Source: Marinitoga piezophila KA3 (lineage in GTDB: Bacteria; Thermotogota; Thermotogae; Petrotogales; Petrotogaceae). Taken from it: DNA of 64,000 bases. Both the position numbers and the translations under genes were made by a program. The stretch spans positions 248,001-312,000 of the forward strand of contig NC_016751.1 of NCBI RefSeq assembly GCF_000255135.1, written 5' to 3'. The notes under the pieces were generated by a model. It saw only the letters and a program-made list of their open reading frames with translations, did no database searches and was not told the origin of the DNA. This document shows, in pieces, positions 1 through 9,204 of this stretch (within the stretch, counting starts at the first letter, position 1; every line of letters starts with the position of its first letter).

Positions 1-419
1 ATAGCGATAATATTCTTATCAATATTTTGATTTTTAAACCCTATTTCATATCCCAAAGCAGCAGAAATAGAAGTGCCAGCATGCCCAGCACCAAAATAAT
101 CATATTCACTTTCGAATATATTTGTAAATCCACTAATTCCATTTTTCTGTCTTAATGTTTTAAATGCTTCCCATCTTCCAGTTAGTAATTTATGTATATA
201 TGCTTGATGACTTGTATCCCAGATAACAATATCCTCTTTCGGGTCAAAAATTCTATATAGTGCAAGGGTTAATTCAACCACTCCAAGATTTGAGGCAAGA
301 TGTCCTGTATTTTTTGTAACCGTTTCATATATATAATTCCTTATTTTATTCGCTAAACTCTCTAATTCTTCATAATCCATTTCCCGTATCTTGTGGTACA
401 AAGGGTTTTCCATATCCAT
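1..419 (-). CDS. dxs: 1-deoxy-D-xylulose-5-phosphate synthase, N-terminal part (runs off left edge)
   Basis: Makes DXP from pyruvate and glyceraldehyde 3-phosphate with thiamine diphosphate, the first step of the MEP isoprenoid pathway. About 139 N-terminal residues are visible; the C-terminus lies outside the window. The diagnostic N-terminal stretch [16 protein letters not shown] is present, followed by the [16 protein letters not shown] and [15 protein letters not shown] segments that build the ThDP site. ATGs at 419 and 413 are both in frame. A GAGGTGG Shine-Dalgarno at 430-424 leaves 4 nt to the first and 10 nt to the second, so either could serve. It starts 10 nt after the nusB stop, so it is probably the distal gene of the efp-asp23-nusB operon. 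Family assignment is secure. Confidence 0.93.
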   Translation of the reverse strand, partial: MDMENPLYHKIREMDYEELESLANKIRNYIYETVTKNTGHLASNLGVVELTLALYRIFDPKEDIVIWDTSHQAYIHKLLTGRWEAFKTLRQKNGISGFTNIFESEYDYFGAGHAGTSISAALGYEIGFKNQNIDKNIIA

Positions 420-429
420 CCAACCACCT

Positions 430-858
430 CTATAGCCTTTTAAATTCTTCTTTTGCTATTTTATCTAAAATACCGTTTATAAATTTGGCACTTTTTTCAT
501 TGGAATATTTTTTTGCTAATTCAACAGCTTCATCAAGAATAACCTTAGGCGGAATATCCTTTCTTTTTTCTAACTCAAATATTGCAAGTCTTAAAATAGT
601 TTTTTCAATATTTGCAACTCTATCAAAATCCCAATTAATAAGATATTTTTTTATATATTCATCATATCTATCTTTATTTTCCAAAATATTTTGTAAATAA
701 ATTTCCCCTTCTTCAAATAGGTTTTGAGGGACCTTTTTTTCTTTTAAAAGGTCCCTCAATAAATCTATTACATTTTCATATTCTATACCCTCAATAAAAT
801 CAAGTTGAAATGTCGCTTCTAATACTGCTTCTCTAACATATCTTCTTTTTGGAATCAA
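430..858 (-). CDS. nusB: Transcription antitermination factor NusB
   Basis: 142 residues, the usual length for NusB, an all-helical protein that binds boxA RNA together with NusE (S10) during rRNA antitermination. The N-terminal [18 protein letters not shown] helix and the C-terminal [29 protein letters not shown] helix pair are typical of the family. Its start overlaps the stop of the upstream Asp23 gene by 4 nt (ATGA), and dxs follows after 10 nt, so the three genes are translationally and transcriptionally linked. The asp23-nusB order is common in Gram-positives. Confidence 0.93.
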   Translation of the reverse strand: MIPKRRYVREAVLEATFQLDFIEGIEYENVIDLLRDLLKEKKVPQNLFEEGEIYLQNILENKDRYDEYIKKYLINWDFDRVANIEKTILRLAIFELEKRKDIPPKVILDEAVELAKKYSNEKSAKFINGILDKIAKEEFKRL

Positions 859-1289
859 TTTTCAACACTCCCATTTTCATCTTCGATTTTTTCATAGTCT
901 ATTTCTTCTTCAATTTCTGGTTTTTCTGCTTCTTCTAATTCTTCATAATTATCTTCCGTAGAAGAAATAATTAATCCATCAAGAACAATATCAACATTTC
1001 TTACAGGCACTTCTGTCATTTTTTCTACTTCTGATTTTAAGAATTCCTGTAAATCCTTTGCGAATTTTATTATGCTCTCACCATATTTTGCTTTTGTTTT
1101 TACGAATACTGATATTGTTCCGTCATCATTTTCATTTACTTTAATCAATTTTGCTAAATCTCTTTCATTTAAATCTGCACCTTCAACATTTTCTTTAAAA
1201 AATAATTGATACGATTTCATGGCCAATTCTTTTAATGCACTATCAGTGAAGGTTAATTCACCAAATTGATTTTTTTCATACATGGCCAT
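855..1289 (-). CDS. Asp23/Gls24 family protein
   Basis: 144 residues. The segment GELTFTDSALKELAMKS opens an Asp23/Gls24 domain, which continues through IKFAKDLQEFLKSEVEKMT and VRNVDIVLDGL. The C-terminus is a strongly acidic tail rich in Glu. The family includes a membrane-associated envelope-stress protein of staphylococci, but its molecular role is poorly defined and I infer no function here. A GAAGGGAGGG Shine-Dalgarno sits 5-6 nt before the chosen ATG. Located between efp and nusB, a recurrent arrangement. Confidence 0.85.
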   Translation of the reverse strand: MAMYEKNQFGELTFTDSALKELAMKSYQLFFKENVEGADLNERDLAKLIKVNENDDGTISVFVKTKAKYGESIIKFAKDLQEFLKSEVEKMTEVPVRNVDIVLDGLIISSTEDNYEELEEAEKPEIEEEIDYEKIEDENGSVEN

Positions 1290-1304
1290 ATTATCCCTCC
1301 CTTC

Positions 1305-1862
1305 TCAGGCTCTTTCAATATATTCACCGGTTCTTGTGTCTACTTTTACTTTTTGTCCCACTTCAACAAAAAATGGAACTGTTGTTTTTAATCCAGTCTG
1401 TAAAATTGCTGGTTTTCCTCCTCCTGAAGCAGTATCTCCTTTAAAATTAGGTTCTGTTTCAACAACTTCAAGTACCACAACTGTTGGCAATACTATTCCA
1501 ACAGGTTTTTCATCATAGAATGTTAAAGTAACTTCGAGATTGTCTATTAAATAATCTTTAGCATCTGCAACATCTTCTTCTGATAATAAATATTGCTCAT
1601 ATGTGTTTAAATCCATGAATACATAACTATCTCCATCGTGATATAAGTATTCAGCTGGTCTATATTCAAGAGCAGCTTCTTCAACCTTTTCACCAGAGTT
1701 GAAATTTTTATCTATTACATAACCTGTTTTTATATTCTTTAATTTTGTTTTTATTATTCCACTACCTCTACCTGTGAAATGTTTCTGCATTCCTAATACT
1801 CTGTATAATTCCCCATCTAAAAGTATAATCATTCCTTTTTTTAAATCTCCAACTACTACCAT
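1305..1862 (-). CDS. efp: Elongation factor P
   Basis: 185 residues with the three beta-barrel domains of EF-P, which rescues ribosomes stalled at polyproline. The domain I loop that contacts the P-site tRNA reads HFTGRGSG, with Arg32 at the tip. Most bacteria have a modifiable Lys or a rhamnosylated Arg preceded by Pro-Gly; here the usual Pro is Thr. From memory T. maritima EF-P has a very similar GRGSG loop, so this is a lineage trait rather than a defect. The C-terminal [14 protein letters not shown] signature is intact. Followed by the Asp23 gene after 15 nt. Confidence 0.95.
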   Translation of the reverse strand: MVVVGDLKKGMIILLDGELYRVLGMQKHFTGRGSGIIKTKLKNIKTGYVIDKNFNSGEKVEEAALEYRPAEYLYHDGDSYVFMDLNTYEQYLLSEEDVADAKDYLIDNLEVTLTFYDEKPVGIVLPTVVVLEVVETEPNFKGDTASGGGKPAILQTGLKTTVPFFVEVGQKVKVDTRTGEYIERA

Positions 1863-1891
1863 TCTTACATTCCTCCTATCTTTTTTCTTTT

Positions 1892-2974
1892 TTATATTAT
1901 AATAAGATTTTTATCAAAAGTTGTTAATAATTCATAACCATCTTCTGTTACCAATACATCATCTTCAATTCTTATTCCAACTTCTCCTGGAATATAGATT
2001 CCCGGTTCTATTGTAATTATATCACCAGGTTGTGAGGTTTCAGTTGATAATTTAGATACTCTTGGACTTTCATGAACTTCAAGCCCTACTCCATGTCCAA
2101 GTCCATGTGAGAAATATTCACCATACCCTGCTTCAGAAATAATGTCTCTTGCTATCTTATCTATTTCAGAATATGCCAATCCAGGTTTTACACCTGCAAC
2201 AGCAGCTTTCTGTGCCTTTAAAACTATTTCATATATTTCTCTATGTTTTTCTGAAATTTCACCAATAGCAATGGTTCTTGTAATATCTGAATTATAACCA
2301 TTTGCATATGCTCCAAAGTCAATTACTACCAATTCACCTTTATTAATAGTTTTATCTGATGCAATCCCATGAGGTAAAGCACCTCTTGGACCTGATGCAA
2401 CTATTGTTTCAAATGCATAAGTGTCTGAACCGAAAATTTTCATATTATATTCAAGTTTTGCTGCAAATTCTTTTTCTGTCATTCCTAATTTAAATGTATC
2501 CAATGTTTCTTGCAAAGCTTTTTCAGCTATTTCAACAGCTTTTTTTATATATTCTACTTCTTCCATTGATTTTGTTCTTCTTAATTCCAATAAAAGTTCT
2601 TCAGCTGGAACAAATGTATATTTTTCAAATTTCATTAATATATTTAAATATATATGAGAAGAAACAGTGTTAGCTTCAAATCCTATTTTTGCTCCTTCAG
2701 GTAATTCAATAAGTTTTTTTATTTCTTCTTCCAATTTTCCTTTTAAGATAATTGGTTTTTCTCCTGTTTGTTTTGTAGCCTGTTCTATGTATCTTCCATC
2801 TGTCATAAACTTTACTTCTTTTTCTGTTATTAAAACAACAGAAAAAGATCCGGTAAATCCTGTTAAATAGTATGATGATGGTTTTGAAGAGCTTTCAATA
2901 TTAATAATTAAATATCCATCTAAACCTTTATTTGCCATTTTTTCTCTTAAGAGATTGATTCTGTCAAAAAACAT
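1892..2974 (-). CDS. pepP: M24B family metallopeptidase (Xaa-Pro aminopeptidase)
   Basis: 360 residues: an N-terminal creatinase-like domain (about 1-130) and a pita-bread catalytic domain. All five metal ligands can be placed: Asp219 and Asp230 (VIDFGAY...NSDITRT), His294 ([12 protein letters not shown]), Glu323 (ITIEPGIY) and Glu337 (VRIEDDV). This is the di-metal site of Xaa-Pro aminopeptidases and prolidases, which remove residues N-terminal to proline. Aminopeptidase versus dipeptidase activity cannot be decided from sequence. Lies 29 nt upstream of efp on the same strand; the PepP-EF-P pairing is frequent in bacteria. Confidence 0.9.
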   Translation of the reverse strand: MFFDRINLLREKMANKGLDGYLIINIESSSKPSSYYLTGFTGSFSVVLITEKEVKFMTDGRYIEQATKQTGEKPIILKGKLEEEIKKLIELPEGAKIGFEANTVSSHIYLNILMKFEKYTFVPAEELLLELRRTKSMEEVEYIKKAVEIAEKALQETLDTFKLGMTEKEFAAKLEYNMKIFGSDTYAFETIVASGPRGALPHGIASDKTINKGELVVIDFGAYANGYNSDITRTIAIGEISEKHREIYEIVLKAQKAAVAGVKPGLAYSEIDKIARDIISEAGYGEYFSHGLGHGVGLEVHESPRVSKLSTETSQPGDIITIEPGIYIPGEVGIRIEDDVLVTEDGYELLTTFDKNLIII

Positions 2975-3035
2975 GATCTATCCCCTTTCATAAATATTTT
3001 AATAAAACACTAAAATATATTATATCATAGTTAGG

Positions 3036-5468
3036 CTAAAAAAGTTTTAATTGTTTGGTATTTTTTTGATACTTTCTATGTTTTATTTTTTTCATACTCT
3101 TTAATTTATTTTCAAATTCAGTTTTGTTTGAAATTTCTTCCATAACCTCTTTTGCACGTGAAACAACTTCTGCCGGTAATCCTGCAAGTTTCGCTACTTC
3201 TATACCATAACTTTTATCACTAATTCCATCTTCTATTTTATGCATAAATATTATACCTGATTCTGTTTCCATAACCTTTACTCTTTTATTTAAAATCCCA
3301 TCATAAAAATCCGCCAACATAGTAAGCTCCATATAATGTGTAGCAAAAATAGTATATGATTTTAAAATCTGATATATATATTCGGATGTCGCCCATGCAA
3401 CACTTATTCCATCTATTGTTCCCGTTCCCCTTCCAACTTCATCAAGAAGAACAAGACTTTTTTCGTCAGCATTATTTAGAATACTTGAAACCTCTGACAT
3501 TTCCACAAGAAAGGTTGATTTCCCGCTTACAACATCATCTTTTGCACCTATTCTCGTATATATATTGTTTAATATAGGCATTTCAGCATATTCAGCCGGA
3601 ACAAATGAGCCTATTTGTGCCATTATTGAGATAATTCCAATTTGCCTTAAATATGTAGATTTACCGCTCATATTTGGTCCAGTTAAAATAACAAATCTCT
3701 TATTTTCATCAAGCATTATATCATTTGGCGTGAATTGTTCTACAAACCTTTCTACTACAGGATGTCTTCCATTTTTTATAATAAATTTATTATCAGAAAA
3801 TATAGGTCTCACATAATTATATTTAATCGAGGCTTCTGCAAAACCACGTAAAATATCTATTTTTGAAATATTTTCAGCAAATATTTTAAGTGTTTTTACA
3901 TATCTTTGTAAATCCCTTATTAAATCTTCAAAAATCCTCTTTTCAAGTTCATCTATCTTCTTTTCTGCTATACTAAATTTTTCTTCTAACTCTCTAAGTT
4001 CTTCTGTAATATACCTTTCAGAATTAACCAAAGTTTGTTTTCTTATATAATACCCGGGCACTTTATCGCTGTTTGCTTTTGTAACTTCAATATAAAAACC
4101 ATATATTTTATTTCTTCCTACTTTAAGATTGGTAATTCCAGTTTTTTCTTTTTCTTTTATTTCTATTTCCTTTAGAAAATCTGAGGATTTTTCAAATATT
4201 TTTTTATATTGGTCAAGCTCCTCATTAAATCCTTCTTTTATTACTTTTCCTTTACCAATTTGATTGGAAGGCTCATCTACTATTGCACGATTTAGTAATT
4301 CTTTTAATTCAAAAAACTCTTCAAGCGTTTCAAGACCTAACATTAGAAGTAATTCATTTATATATGGAATTACTTCTAATGTTGTTTTTAATGCCGTTAA
4401 ATCGCGCGGAGTAGCTTTCATTAAAGAAATTCTTGATGCAATTCTTTCAACATCTCTTACAGCAGAAAGATACTCCTTTAATTCTTCCATAACCAGCTGA
4501 TCATTTCTAAATATTTCCAGAATATCCTGCCTTTCTTCTATTTCTTTTTTTGATATTAATGGCTTTGATATCCACTGTTGAAGATGCCTTGCACCCATTG
4601 AAGTTTTTGTAAACTTCAATACATCATATAATGTTTTTCCTTTAGTTTCTTTATTTGGTAATAATCCGAGATTTAAAATAGTCGTTGAATCAAGAATCAT
4701 ATTATTGGATGTTTTAAATCTTTTAGGAAATGAAAAATGCGTTATTTTTTGTTTTTGGGAAACTTCAAGATATTTAAATACAGCTCCAAGAGCATAAATT
4801 TCTTCATCATTTAATTTTAGAACATCCGGGTTTAATATCCCATAACTTTCTTTAACTATATCAATATTATTTTTATTGAAATACCAATCTTCTAATTCTT
4901 CAACGTACAAACCTGGATAAGAATTTTTGATATTATTTTTTATATTTCTAAGATTGTTTGTTAATAACACTTGCACAAATGAATATGAAGAAATAAAGTC
5001 CATAATTTCATTTTCAGTATATTCAAATGTGTCTATATACAAATCACCTGTACTAAAATCAAAAATCACAAAAACATATCCTTTTTTTGCAGGATATATT
5101 AATAACGAATATCTATTATTTTCATCTATCATATTTTCCTCAACAACTGTACCCGGAGTTAAAACCTGAGTAACCTCACGTTTTACTATACCTTTTGCTG
5201 TTGAAGGATCCTCCATTTGTTCACAAATAGCCACTTTAAAGCCCTGATCAAGCAGTTTTTTTAAGTAATTATCAAGCGCATGATGAGGAATACCGGCCAT
5301 AGGATGACCATTTCTCTGGGTTAAAGTAATTTGAAGGGCTTCGCTGGTTATTTTTGCGTCTTCAAAAAAGGTTTCATAAAAATCACCTAGTCTAAATAAA
5401 ACGAGACAATCCTTGTAATCTTCCTTTATTTCAAGATATTGTCTCATCATAGGGGTAAGAGTTTTAAT
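3036..5468 (-). CDS. mutS: DNA mismatch repair protein MutS (probable AUU start)
   Basis: Mismatch recognition ATPase. Domain I has the mismatch-wedging Phe-x-Glu motif (GDFYETFF, near residue 30 from the chosen start), followed by the MAGIPHHAL segment. The C-terminal ATPase has Walker A GPNMSGKST, the MSEVSSILNNA region, Walker B LVLLDEVGRGTGT and the FATHYMELT loop. The first ATG is at 5450, but no Shine-Dalgarno stands near it. AAGGTG (5479-5474) lies 5 nt before an in-frame ATT at 5468, and starting there gives M-K-T-L-T-P-M-M-R-Q-Y, matching the M-K-V-T-P-L-M pattern I recall for T. maritima MutS. I therefore prefer the ATT start; an in-frame TAA just upstream limits alternatives. No mutL in the window. 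Confidence 0.93.
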   Translation of the reverse strand: MKTLTPMMRQYLEIKEDYKDCLVLFRLGDFYETFFEDAKITSEALQITLTQRNGHPMAGIPHHALDNYLKKLLDQGFKVAICEQMEDPSTAKGIVKREVTQVLTPGTVVEENMIDENNRYSLLIYPAKKGYVFVIFDFSTGDLYIDTFEYTENEIMDFISSYSFVQVLLTNNLRNIKNNIKNSYPGLYVEELEDWYFNKNNIDIVKESYGILNPDVLKLNDEEIYALGAVFKYLEVSQKQKITHFSFPKRFKTSNNMILDSTTILNLGLLPNKETKGKTLYDVLKFTKTSMGARHLQQWISKPLISKKEIEERQDILEIFRNDQLVMEELKEYLSAVRDVERIASRISLMKATPRDLTALKTTLEVIPYINELLLMLGLETLEEFFELKELLNRAIVDEPSNQIGKGKVIKEGFNEELDQYKKIFEKSSDFLKEIEIKEKEKTGITNLKVGRNKIYGFYIEVTKANSDKVPGYYIRKQTLVNSERYITEELRELEEKFSIAEKKIDELEKRIFEDLIRDLQRYVKTLKIFAENISKIDILRGFAEASIKYNYVRPIFSDNKFIIKNGRHPVVERFVEQFTPNDIMLDENKRFVILTGPNMSGKSTYLRQIGIISIMAQIGSFVPAEYAEMPILNNIYTRIGAKDDVVSGKSTFLVEMSEVSSILNNADEKSLVLLDEVGRGTGTIDGISVAWATSEYIYQILKSYTIFATHYMELTMLADFYDGILNKRVKVMETESGIIFMHKIEDGISDKSYGIEVAKLAGLPAEVVSRAKEVMEEISNKTEFENKLKSMKKIKHRKYQKNTKQLKLF

Positions 5469-5489
5469 AATATCACCTTCCCATTATTT

Positions 5490-5561
5490 CAGGGTGCTTT
5501 CGCACCCTGAATTTTTACATATAATAATGTTATTAATCAGGGCAAAAATGCCCTGATTAAT
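5490..5561 (-). promoter_or_regulatory. Two tandem hairpins between clpP and mutS
   Basis: Two perfect inverted repeats fill the clpP-mutS gap. The clpP-proximal one (5532-5543 with 5550-5561) has a 12-bp stem ending CAGGGC/GCCCTG. The mutS-proximal one (5490-5497 with 5502-5509) has an 8-bp CAGGGTGC stem closed, on the minus strand, by a GAAA tetraloop. Neither has a strong U-run on the minus strand. The 3' arm of the first could pair with the 5' arm of the second (CCCTGA with TCAGGG). They may act as a weak terminator, processing site or attenuator. Confidence 0.5.
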
Positions 5562-5567
5562 GTTATT

Positions 5568-6164
5568 TTATTTAATTTCTTTTCGACTTTTTATTACTTT
5601 ATCAATTAATCCATATTCTTTTGCTTCTTCAGCAGACATAAAGAAATCTCTATCTGCATCTTTTTCAATTTGAGAAACATCTTTTCCTGTATGTTCGCTT
5701 AATATTTTATTTAACATTTTCTTCATCCTTAAGATTTCCTGAGCCTGTATTTCTATATCCTTTGCAGTTCCCTGCGCTCCACCCCAGGGTTGATGAATCA
5801 TAATCCTTGAATTTGGAAGAGCAAATCTTTTCCCTTTTGCACCAGCAGTTAACAACACAGCACCCATTGATGCAGCCTGACCTATACAAATTGTAGAAAC
5901 ATCTGGCTTTATATATTGCATAGTATCATATATTGCAAGACCTGCTGTAATAGAACCTCCAGGACTGTTTATATATAAATAAATATCTTTTTCTGGATCC
6001 TGAGCTTCAAGAAACAGCATTTGTGCTACAATAAGATTAGAAACATAATCATTAACTTCTGAACCAAGAAATATAATTCTATCTTTTAAAAGTCTTGAAT
6101 AAATATCATAAGCTCTTTCATATCTACCACTTGATTCAACAACAACTGGTATAGGCATGCTCAC
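5568..6164 (-). CDS. clpP: ATP-dependent Clp protease proteolytic subunit
   Basis: 198 residues, the standard length. The catalytic triad is visible: Ser99 in GQAASMGA, His124 in MIHQPWGG and Asp173 in DADRDFFM. The [11 protein letters not shown] oxyanion-strand motif and the [14 protein letters not shown]-terminal signature are intact. ClpP forms the tetradecameric chamber that degrades unfolded substrates delivered by ClpX/ClpA/ClpC. The start codon overlaps the stop of the upstream RemA-like gene by 4 nt (ATGA), so the two are co-translated from the promoter at 6428-6456. No clpX in the window. Confidence 0.96.
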   Translation of the reverse strand: MSMPIPVVVESSGRYERAYDIYSRLLKDRIIFLGSEVNDYVSNLIVAQMLFLEAQDPEKDIYLYINSPGGSITAGLAIYDTMQYIKPDVSTICIGQAASMGAVLLTAGAKGKRFALPNSRIMIHQPWGGAQGTAKDIEIQAQEILRMKKMLNKILSEHTGKDVSQIEKDADRDFFMSAEEAKEYGLIDKVIKSRKEIK

Positions 6165-6406
6165 TGTTCATTCACTCTCCTTATCTTTTCAAAAATCTTG
6201 TTTACTGGTATTGCTAATAAAAACATATGGCCGCTATCTGTAAATAATATTGATTTCACACTTTTTCCATAGGTTAAATCTACAAGACTTGTAGTATTTC
6301 TATGTTCTTTCTTTAATCGCTTAAAATGGGAGAATTTTTCTGGTATAATTGAATGTATCCTTTCTGCGATAATAAAAGAGTTTTTTGTTACATTTATGAT
6401 AGCCAT
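6161..6406 (-). CDS. RemA/DUF370 family regulator-like protein
   Basis: 81 residues from the ATG at 6406, chosen because GGAGGTGAAAAT places an ideal Shine-Dalgarno 6-8 nt upstream; a longer reading from 6436 would swallow that site. The sequence follows the DUF370/RemA pattern: an N-terminal beta segment, [13 protein letters not shown], then [20 protein letters not shown] and a short tail. RemA is a small DNA-binding activator of biofilm matrix genes in Bacillus; in this lineage the function is unproven. Overlaps clpP by 4 nt, so it is the first gene of a two-gene operon. Confidence 0.75.
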   Translation of the reverse strand: MAIINVTKNSFIIAERIHSIIPEKFSHFKRLKKEHRNTTSLVDLTYGKSVKSILFTDSGHMFLLAIPVNKIFEKIRRVNEQ

Positions 6407-6427
6407 ATTTTCACCTCCATCCTTTAT

Positions 6428-6456
6428 ATTATACACTGAAAATATTAAAAAATCAA
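6428..6456 (-). promoter_or_regulatory. Promoter for remA-like/clpP operon
   Basis: On the minus strand TTGATT (6456-6451) is separated by exactly 17 nt from a perfect TATAAT (6433-6428), preceded by TG. It lies about 22 nt upstream of the RemA-like start codon. It shares the short divergent region with obg, so the two operons may be transcribed back to back. Confidence 0.7.
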
Positions 6457-6471
6457 AACGGAGGCGATAAA

Positions 6472-7800
6472 ATGAGTGAAAATAATTTTATAGATGAAGT
6501 TATTATAACCGTATTCGGAGGCAAAGGTGGCGATGGTGCTGTAAGTTTTAGAAGAGAGAAATTTATTCCAAAAGGCGGCCCTGACGGCGGTGATGGTGGT
6601 GATGGCGGTAATGTAATAATAATGTCTACTGTAGAAAAAAACACATTAATGGATTTCAAACATAAAAAGAAGTTTAGAGCTGAAAACGGAAAAAATGGTC
6701 AGGGAAAGAAAATGTATGGTAGAAACGGTGAAGATTTAATAATAAAAGTCCCTGTTGGAACCCTTGTATATGATTATGAAACTAATGAATTAATAGCCGA
6801 TCTTAAATATCCAAATCAATATGTTGTAGTCGCACGCGGCGGAAAAGGAGGAAAAGGAAATATTCATTTTACAAATTCCAGAGTTCAGGCTCCAACTATT
6901 GCAGAAAAGGGAATCGAAGGAGAATCAAGAGTTTTAAGATTAGAATTAAAGGTTTTAGCAGATGTTGGAATTATAGGATATCCTAATGTTGGTAAATCTA
7001 CCTTAATTTCTGTTATTTCACGAGCTCGACCCAAAATAGCTAATTATCATTTTACTACTTTAATACCTAATCTTGGTGTTGTTGATATGGGTGATGGAAA
7101 TTCTTTTGTTGTCGCAGATATTCCAGGATTAGTCCCTGGTGCTCATGAAGGTGTTGGGTTAGGAGATAAATTTCTAAAACACGTTGAAAGATGTTATTGT
7201 TTAGTGCATATACTCGACATTTCAGAAAGCGAAGGAAGAAAAGCTGAAGATGATTATTATACAATACGAATGGAATTGGAAAAATTTTCTGAAGAACTTG
7301 CTAAAAAACCTGAAATCATAGCAGTAAACAAAATTGATTTATTACCTGAAGACGAATTAGAAAAAAGGTTAAATAAACTTGAAGAAAAATTGGGCAAAAA
7401 AATCATTCCTATTTCCGCTGCTACAAGAAAGAATATAGATTTACTTTTAAATACTATATGGGATACAATCAAAGAAATGCGTATAGATAGGCAAAAACAA
7501 ATACTTGAATCCTTAAAAAATGCTCCTGATAAAATAAAATTAAAAATTAAACCTGTAGATGTTGATATACCTAAAAAAGTTAGATTTGAAATTATCAAAT
7601 GGGATGAAGGTGTTTATGAAATTACCGGTCATGATGTTGAAGTGTTATTGAAAAAATATCCTATTGACCAAAAAGATGCAAGGCTGAAGATTTTACAAAT
7701 ACTTGAAAAAAGCGGTTTAGAAAGATTCCTTAAGAAAGTCGGTGTAAAAGAAGGAGATACCGTTTATCTTGGTGATTTCGCATTTGAATATATGGAGTGA
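6472..7800 (+). CDS. obg: GTPase Obg
   Basis: 442 residues in three domains. The N-terminal Obg fold is glycine-rich (GGKGGDGAVSFRREKF, then GGPDGGDGGDGG). The GTPase domain has G1 GYPNVGKST, switch II DIPGLVPGAHEG and NKIDL. A C-terminal OCT domain covers about the last 90 residues (YPIDQKDARLKILQI). Obg acts in 50S ribosome assembly and stress control. ACGGAGG precedes the ATG by 8 nt. nadD follows after 5 nt and aroE shortly after, so it is the first gene of that operon. Confidence 0.96.
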   Translation: MSENNFIDEVIITVFGGKGGDGAVSFRREKFIPKGGPDGGDGGDGGNVIIMSTVEKNTLMDFKHKKKFRAENGKNGQGKKMYGRNGEDLIIKVPVGTLVYDYETNELIADLKYPNQYVVVARGGKGGKGNIHFTNSRVQAPTIAEKGIEGESRVLRLELKVLADVGIIGYPNVGKSTLISVISRARPKIANYHFTTLIPNLGVVDMGDGNSFVVADIPGLVPGAHEGVGLGDKFLKHVERCYCLVHILDISESEGRKAEDDYYTIRMELEKFSEELAKKPEIIAVNKIDLLPEDELEKRLNKLEEKLGKKIIPISAATRKNIDLLLNTIWDTIKEMRIDRQKQILESLKNAPDKIKLKIKPVDVDIPKKVRFEIIKWDEGVYEITGHDVEVLLKKYPIDQKDARLKILQILEKSGLERFLKKVGVKEGDTVYLGDFAFEYME

Positions 7801-7805
7801 TATAA

Positions 7806-8363
7806 ATGATTGTAATATTTGGTGGAACATTTAATCCACCTCACATTGGACATAGAATTATAGCCGAATATGCATATGATTATTTAAAACCAGATAAATT
7901 TTTAATTATCCCGGCTTATACTCCACCACATAAACTTGAAAATTCAGATATTGCAAATTATGACAAACGAATTGAATGGTGCAAAAATACTTTTCCATCT
8001 GAAAGATTTGAAATTTCCAGAATTGAGGAAAAACTTGATAAACCTTCTTATACACTACAAACGGTAAAATTTTTAAAAGAAAAATATAATGACGAAATAT
8101 ATTTATTAATTGGCGAAGATTCACTAATTAGCTTTCATACATGGTATAAATGGAAAGAATTACTAAAAAATGTTACTCTTGTTGTTTATAAGAGATTTTC
8201 TGAAAAATTAAAATTTGAAAATTATAATATTGAACATATCTTTTTAGATTCTCCAATAATAGAAATATCTTCAACGAATATAAGAGAAAGAATTAGAAAA
8301 AAACTCAGCATTTATGGAATGGTATCAGATTCTATAGTAGATGATATTTTAAAAACTTTTTAG
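7806..8363 (+). CDS. nadD: Nicotinate-nucleotide adenylyltransferase
   Basis: 185 residues. The nucleotidyltransferase signature GGTFNPPHIGH opens the protein and the C-terminal ISSTNIRERI motif closes the active site; the LIGEDSLISFHTWYKWKEL segment is typical of NadD. It transfers AMP to nicotinate mononucleotide in NAD synthesis. It begins 5 nt after obg; obg-nadD linkage is widespread in bacteria. In many genomes a rsfS gene follows; here aroE does. Confidence 0.93.
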   Translation: MIVIFGGTFNPPHIGHRIIAEYAYDYLKPDKFLIIPAYTPPHKLENSDIANYDKRIEWCKNTFPSERFEISRIEEKLDKPSYTLQTVKFLKEKYNDEIYLLIGEDSLISFHTWYKWKELLKNVTLVVYKRFSEKLKFENYNIEHIFLDSPIIEISSTNIRERIRKKLSIYGMVSDSIVDDILKTF

Positions 8364-8381
8364 AAAAATGAGGTGAATAAA

Positions 8382-9164
8382 ATTAAATTAGGAATTCTAC
8401 AATTTCCTCATAAAATAACCCTTTCAGAAAAAGTTTATACTGAATATTTTAAATTTCTAAATAGTGATTCTTCTTATAATTCTATAACTATTAATTCTGA
8501 ACTTTTTGATTTTGAAATTGAAAAAATTTTAAATAGTTATGATGGTCTAAATGTCACTGTTCCTTTTAAAGAGAAAATAATGAAATATATTGATGTTATA
8601 GAAGACGCTTCAGTTTTAAAAGCAATAAATACTATTTACAATAAAATTGGTTATAACACTGATTGGATCGGGTTCATAAATTCATTAAAAGAATCAAATT
8701 ATAACTTAAATGGAAAAATATTAATTTTTGGCGCTGGTGGTGTAGCACGCGCCATTGTTTATGGATTATACAAATTAGGTATCGATAAAGTCACAGTAAT
8801 TAACAGAACATATGAAAGGGCTTTAAATTTAAAAGTTGAATTTCAGAAAATTATAAATATTATTCCACATCCGCTGGAAAAATTAAACAATGAATTAAAA
8901 GATACATCTATATTTATAAATGCTTCATCGTTAGGCATGTTTAATGAAAAATTGCCTATAGAACCCTCATATTTGAAAAACATTAAACTTGTATATGACG
9001 TTGTTTATTATAATACTCCTCTTCAAGAATTGGCAAAAGAATTAAACATAAACCTTATCACCGGTGAAAAAATGTGGTATTATCAGGCTATTGAAAATCT
9101 TAAAATATGGAATATATACGATGAATCAAAATTTAAGAAAGCTTTTCAGAACTTCAAAAAATGA
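8382..9164 (+). CDS. aroE: Shikimate dehydrogenase (probable AUU start)
   Basis: About 260 residues. Substrate-binding N-domain with NVTVPFKEKI (the conserved Lys) and NTDWIGF; C-terminal NADP-binding Rossmann domain with FGAGGVARAI and VINRTYERA. It reduces 3-dehydroshikimate to shikimate. A GTG at 8373 is in frame but has no ribosome site of its own and lies inside one: GAGGTG (8370-8375) stands 6 nt before an ATT at 8382. Starting at this ATT gives M-K-L-G-I-L, aligning with the M-K-F-C-I-I N-terminus recalled for T. maritima AroE, so I chose it. The usual serine-rich SHSLSP motif is weak (PHKITLS). Confidence 0.88.
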   Translation: MKLGILQFPHKITLSEKVYTEYFKFLNSDSSYNSITINSELFDFEIEKILNSYDGLNVTVPFKEKIMKYIDVIEDASVLKAINTIYNKIGYNTDWIGFINSLKESNYNLNGKILIFGAGGVARAIVYGLYKLGIDKVTVINRTYERALNLKVEFQKIINIIPHPLEKLNNELKDTSIFINASSLGMFNEKLPIEPSYLKNIKLVYDVVYYNTPLQELAKELNINLITGEKMWYYQAIENLKIWNIYDESKFKKAFQNFKK

Positions 9165-9204
9165 TATAATATTCTATGAATCTATTTAAATAAGGAGAGA
9201 TTTT

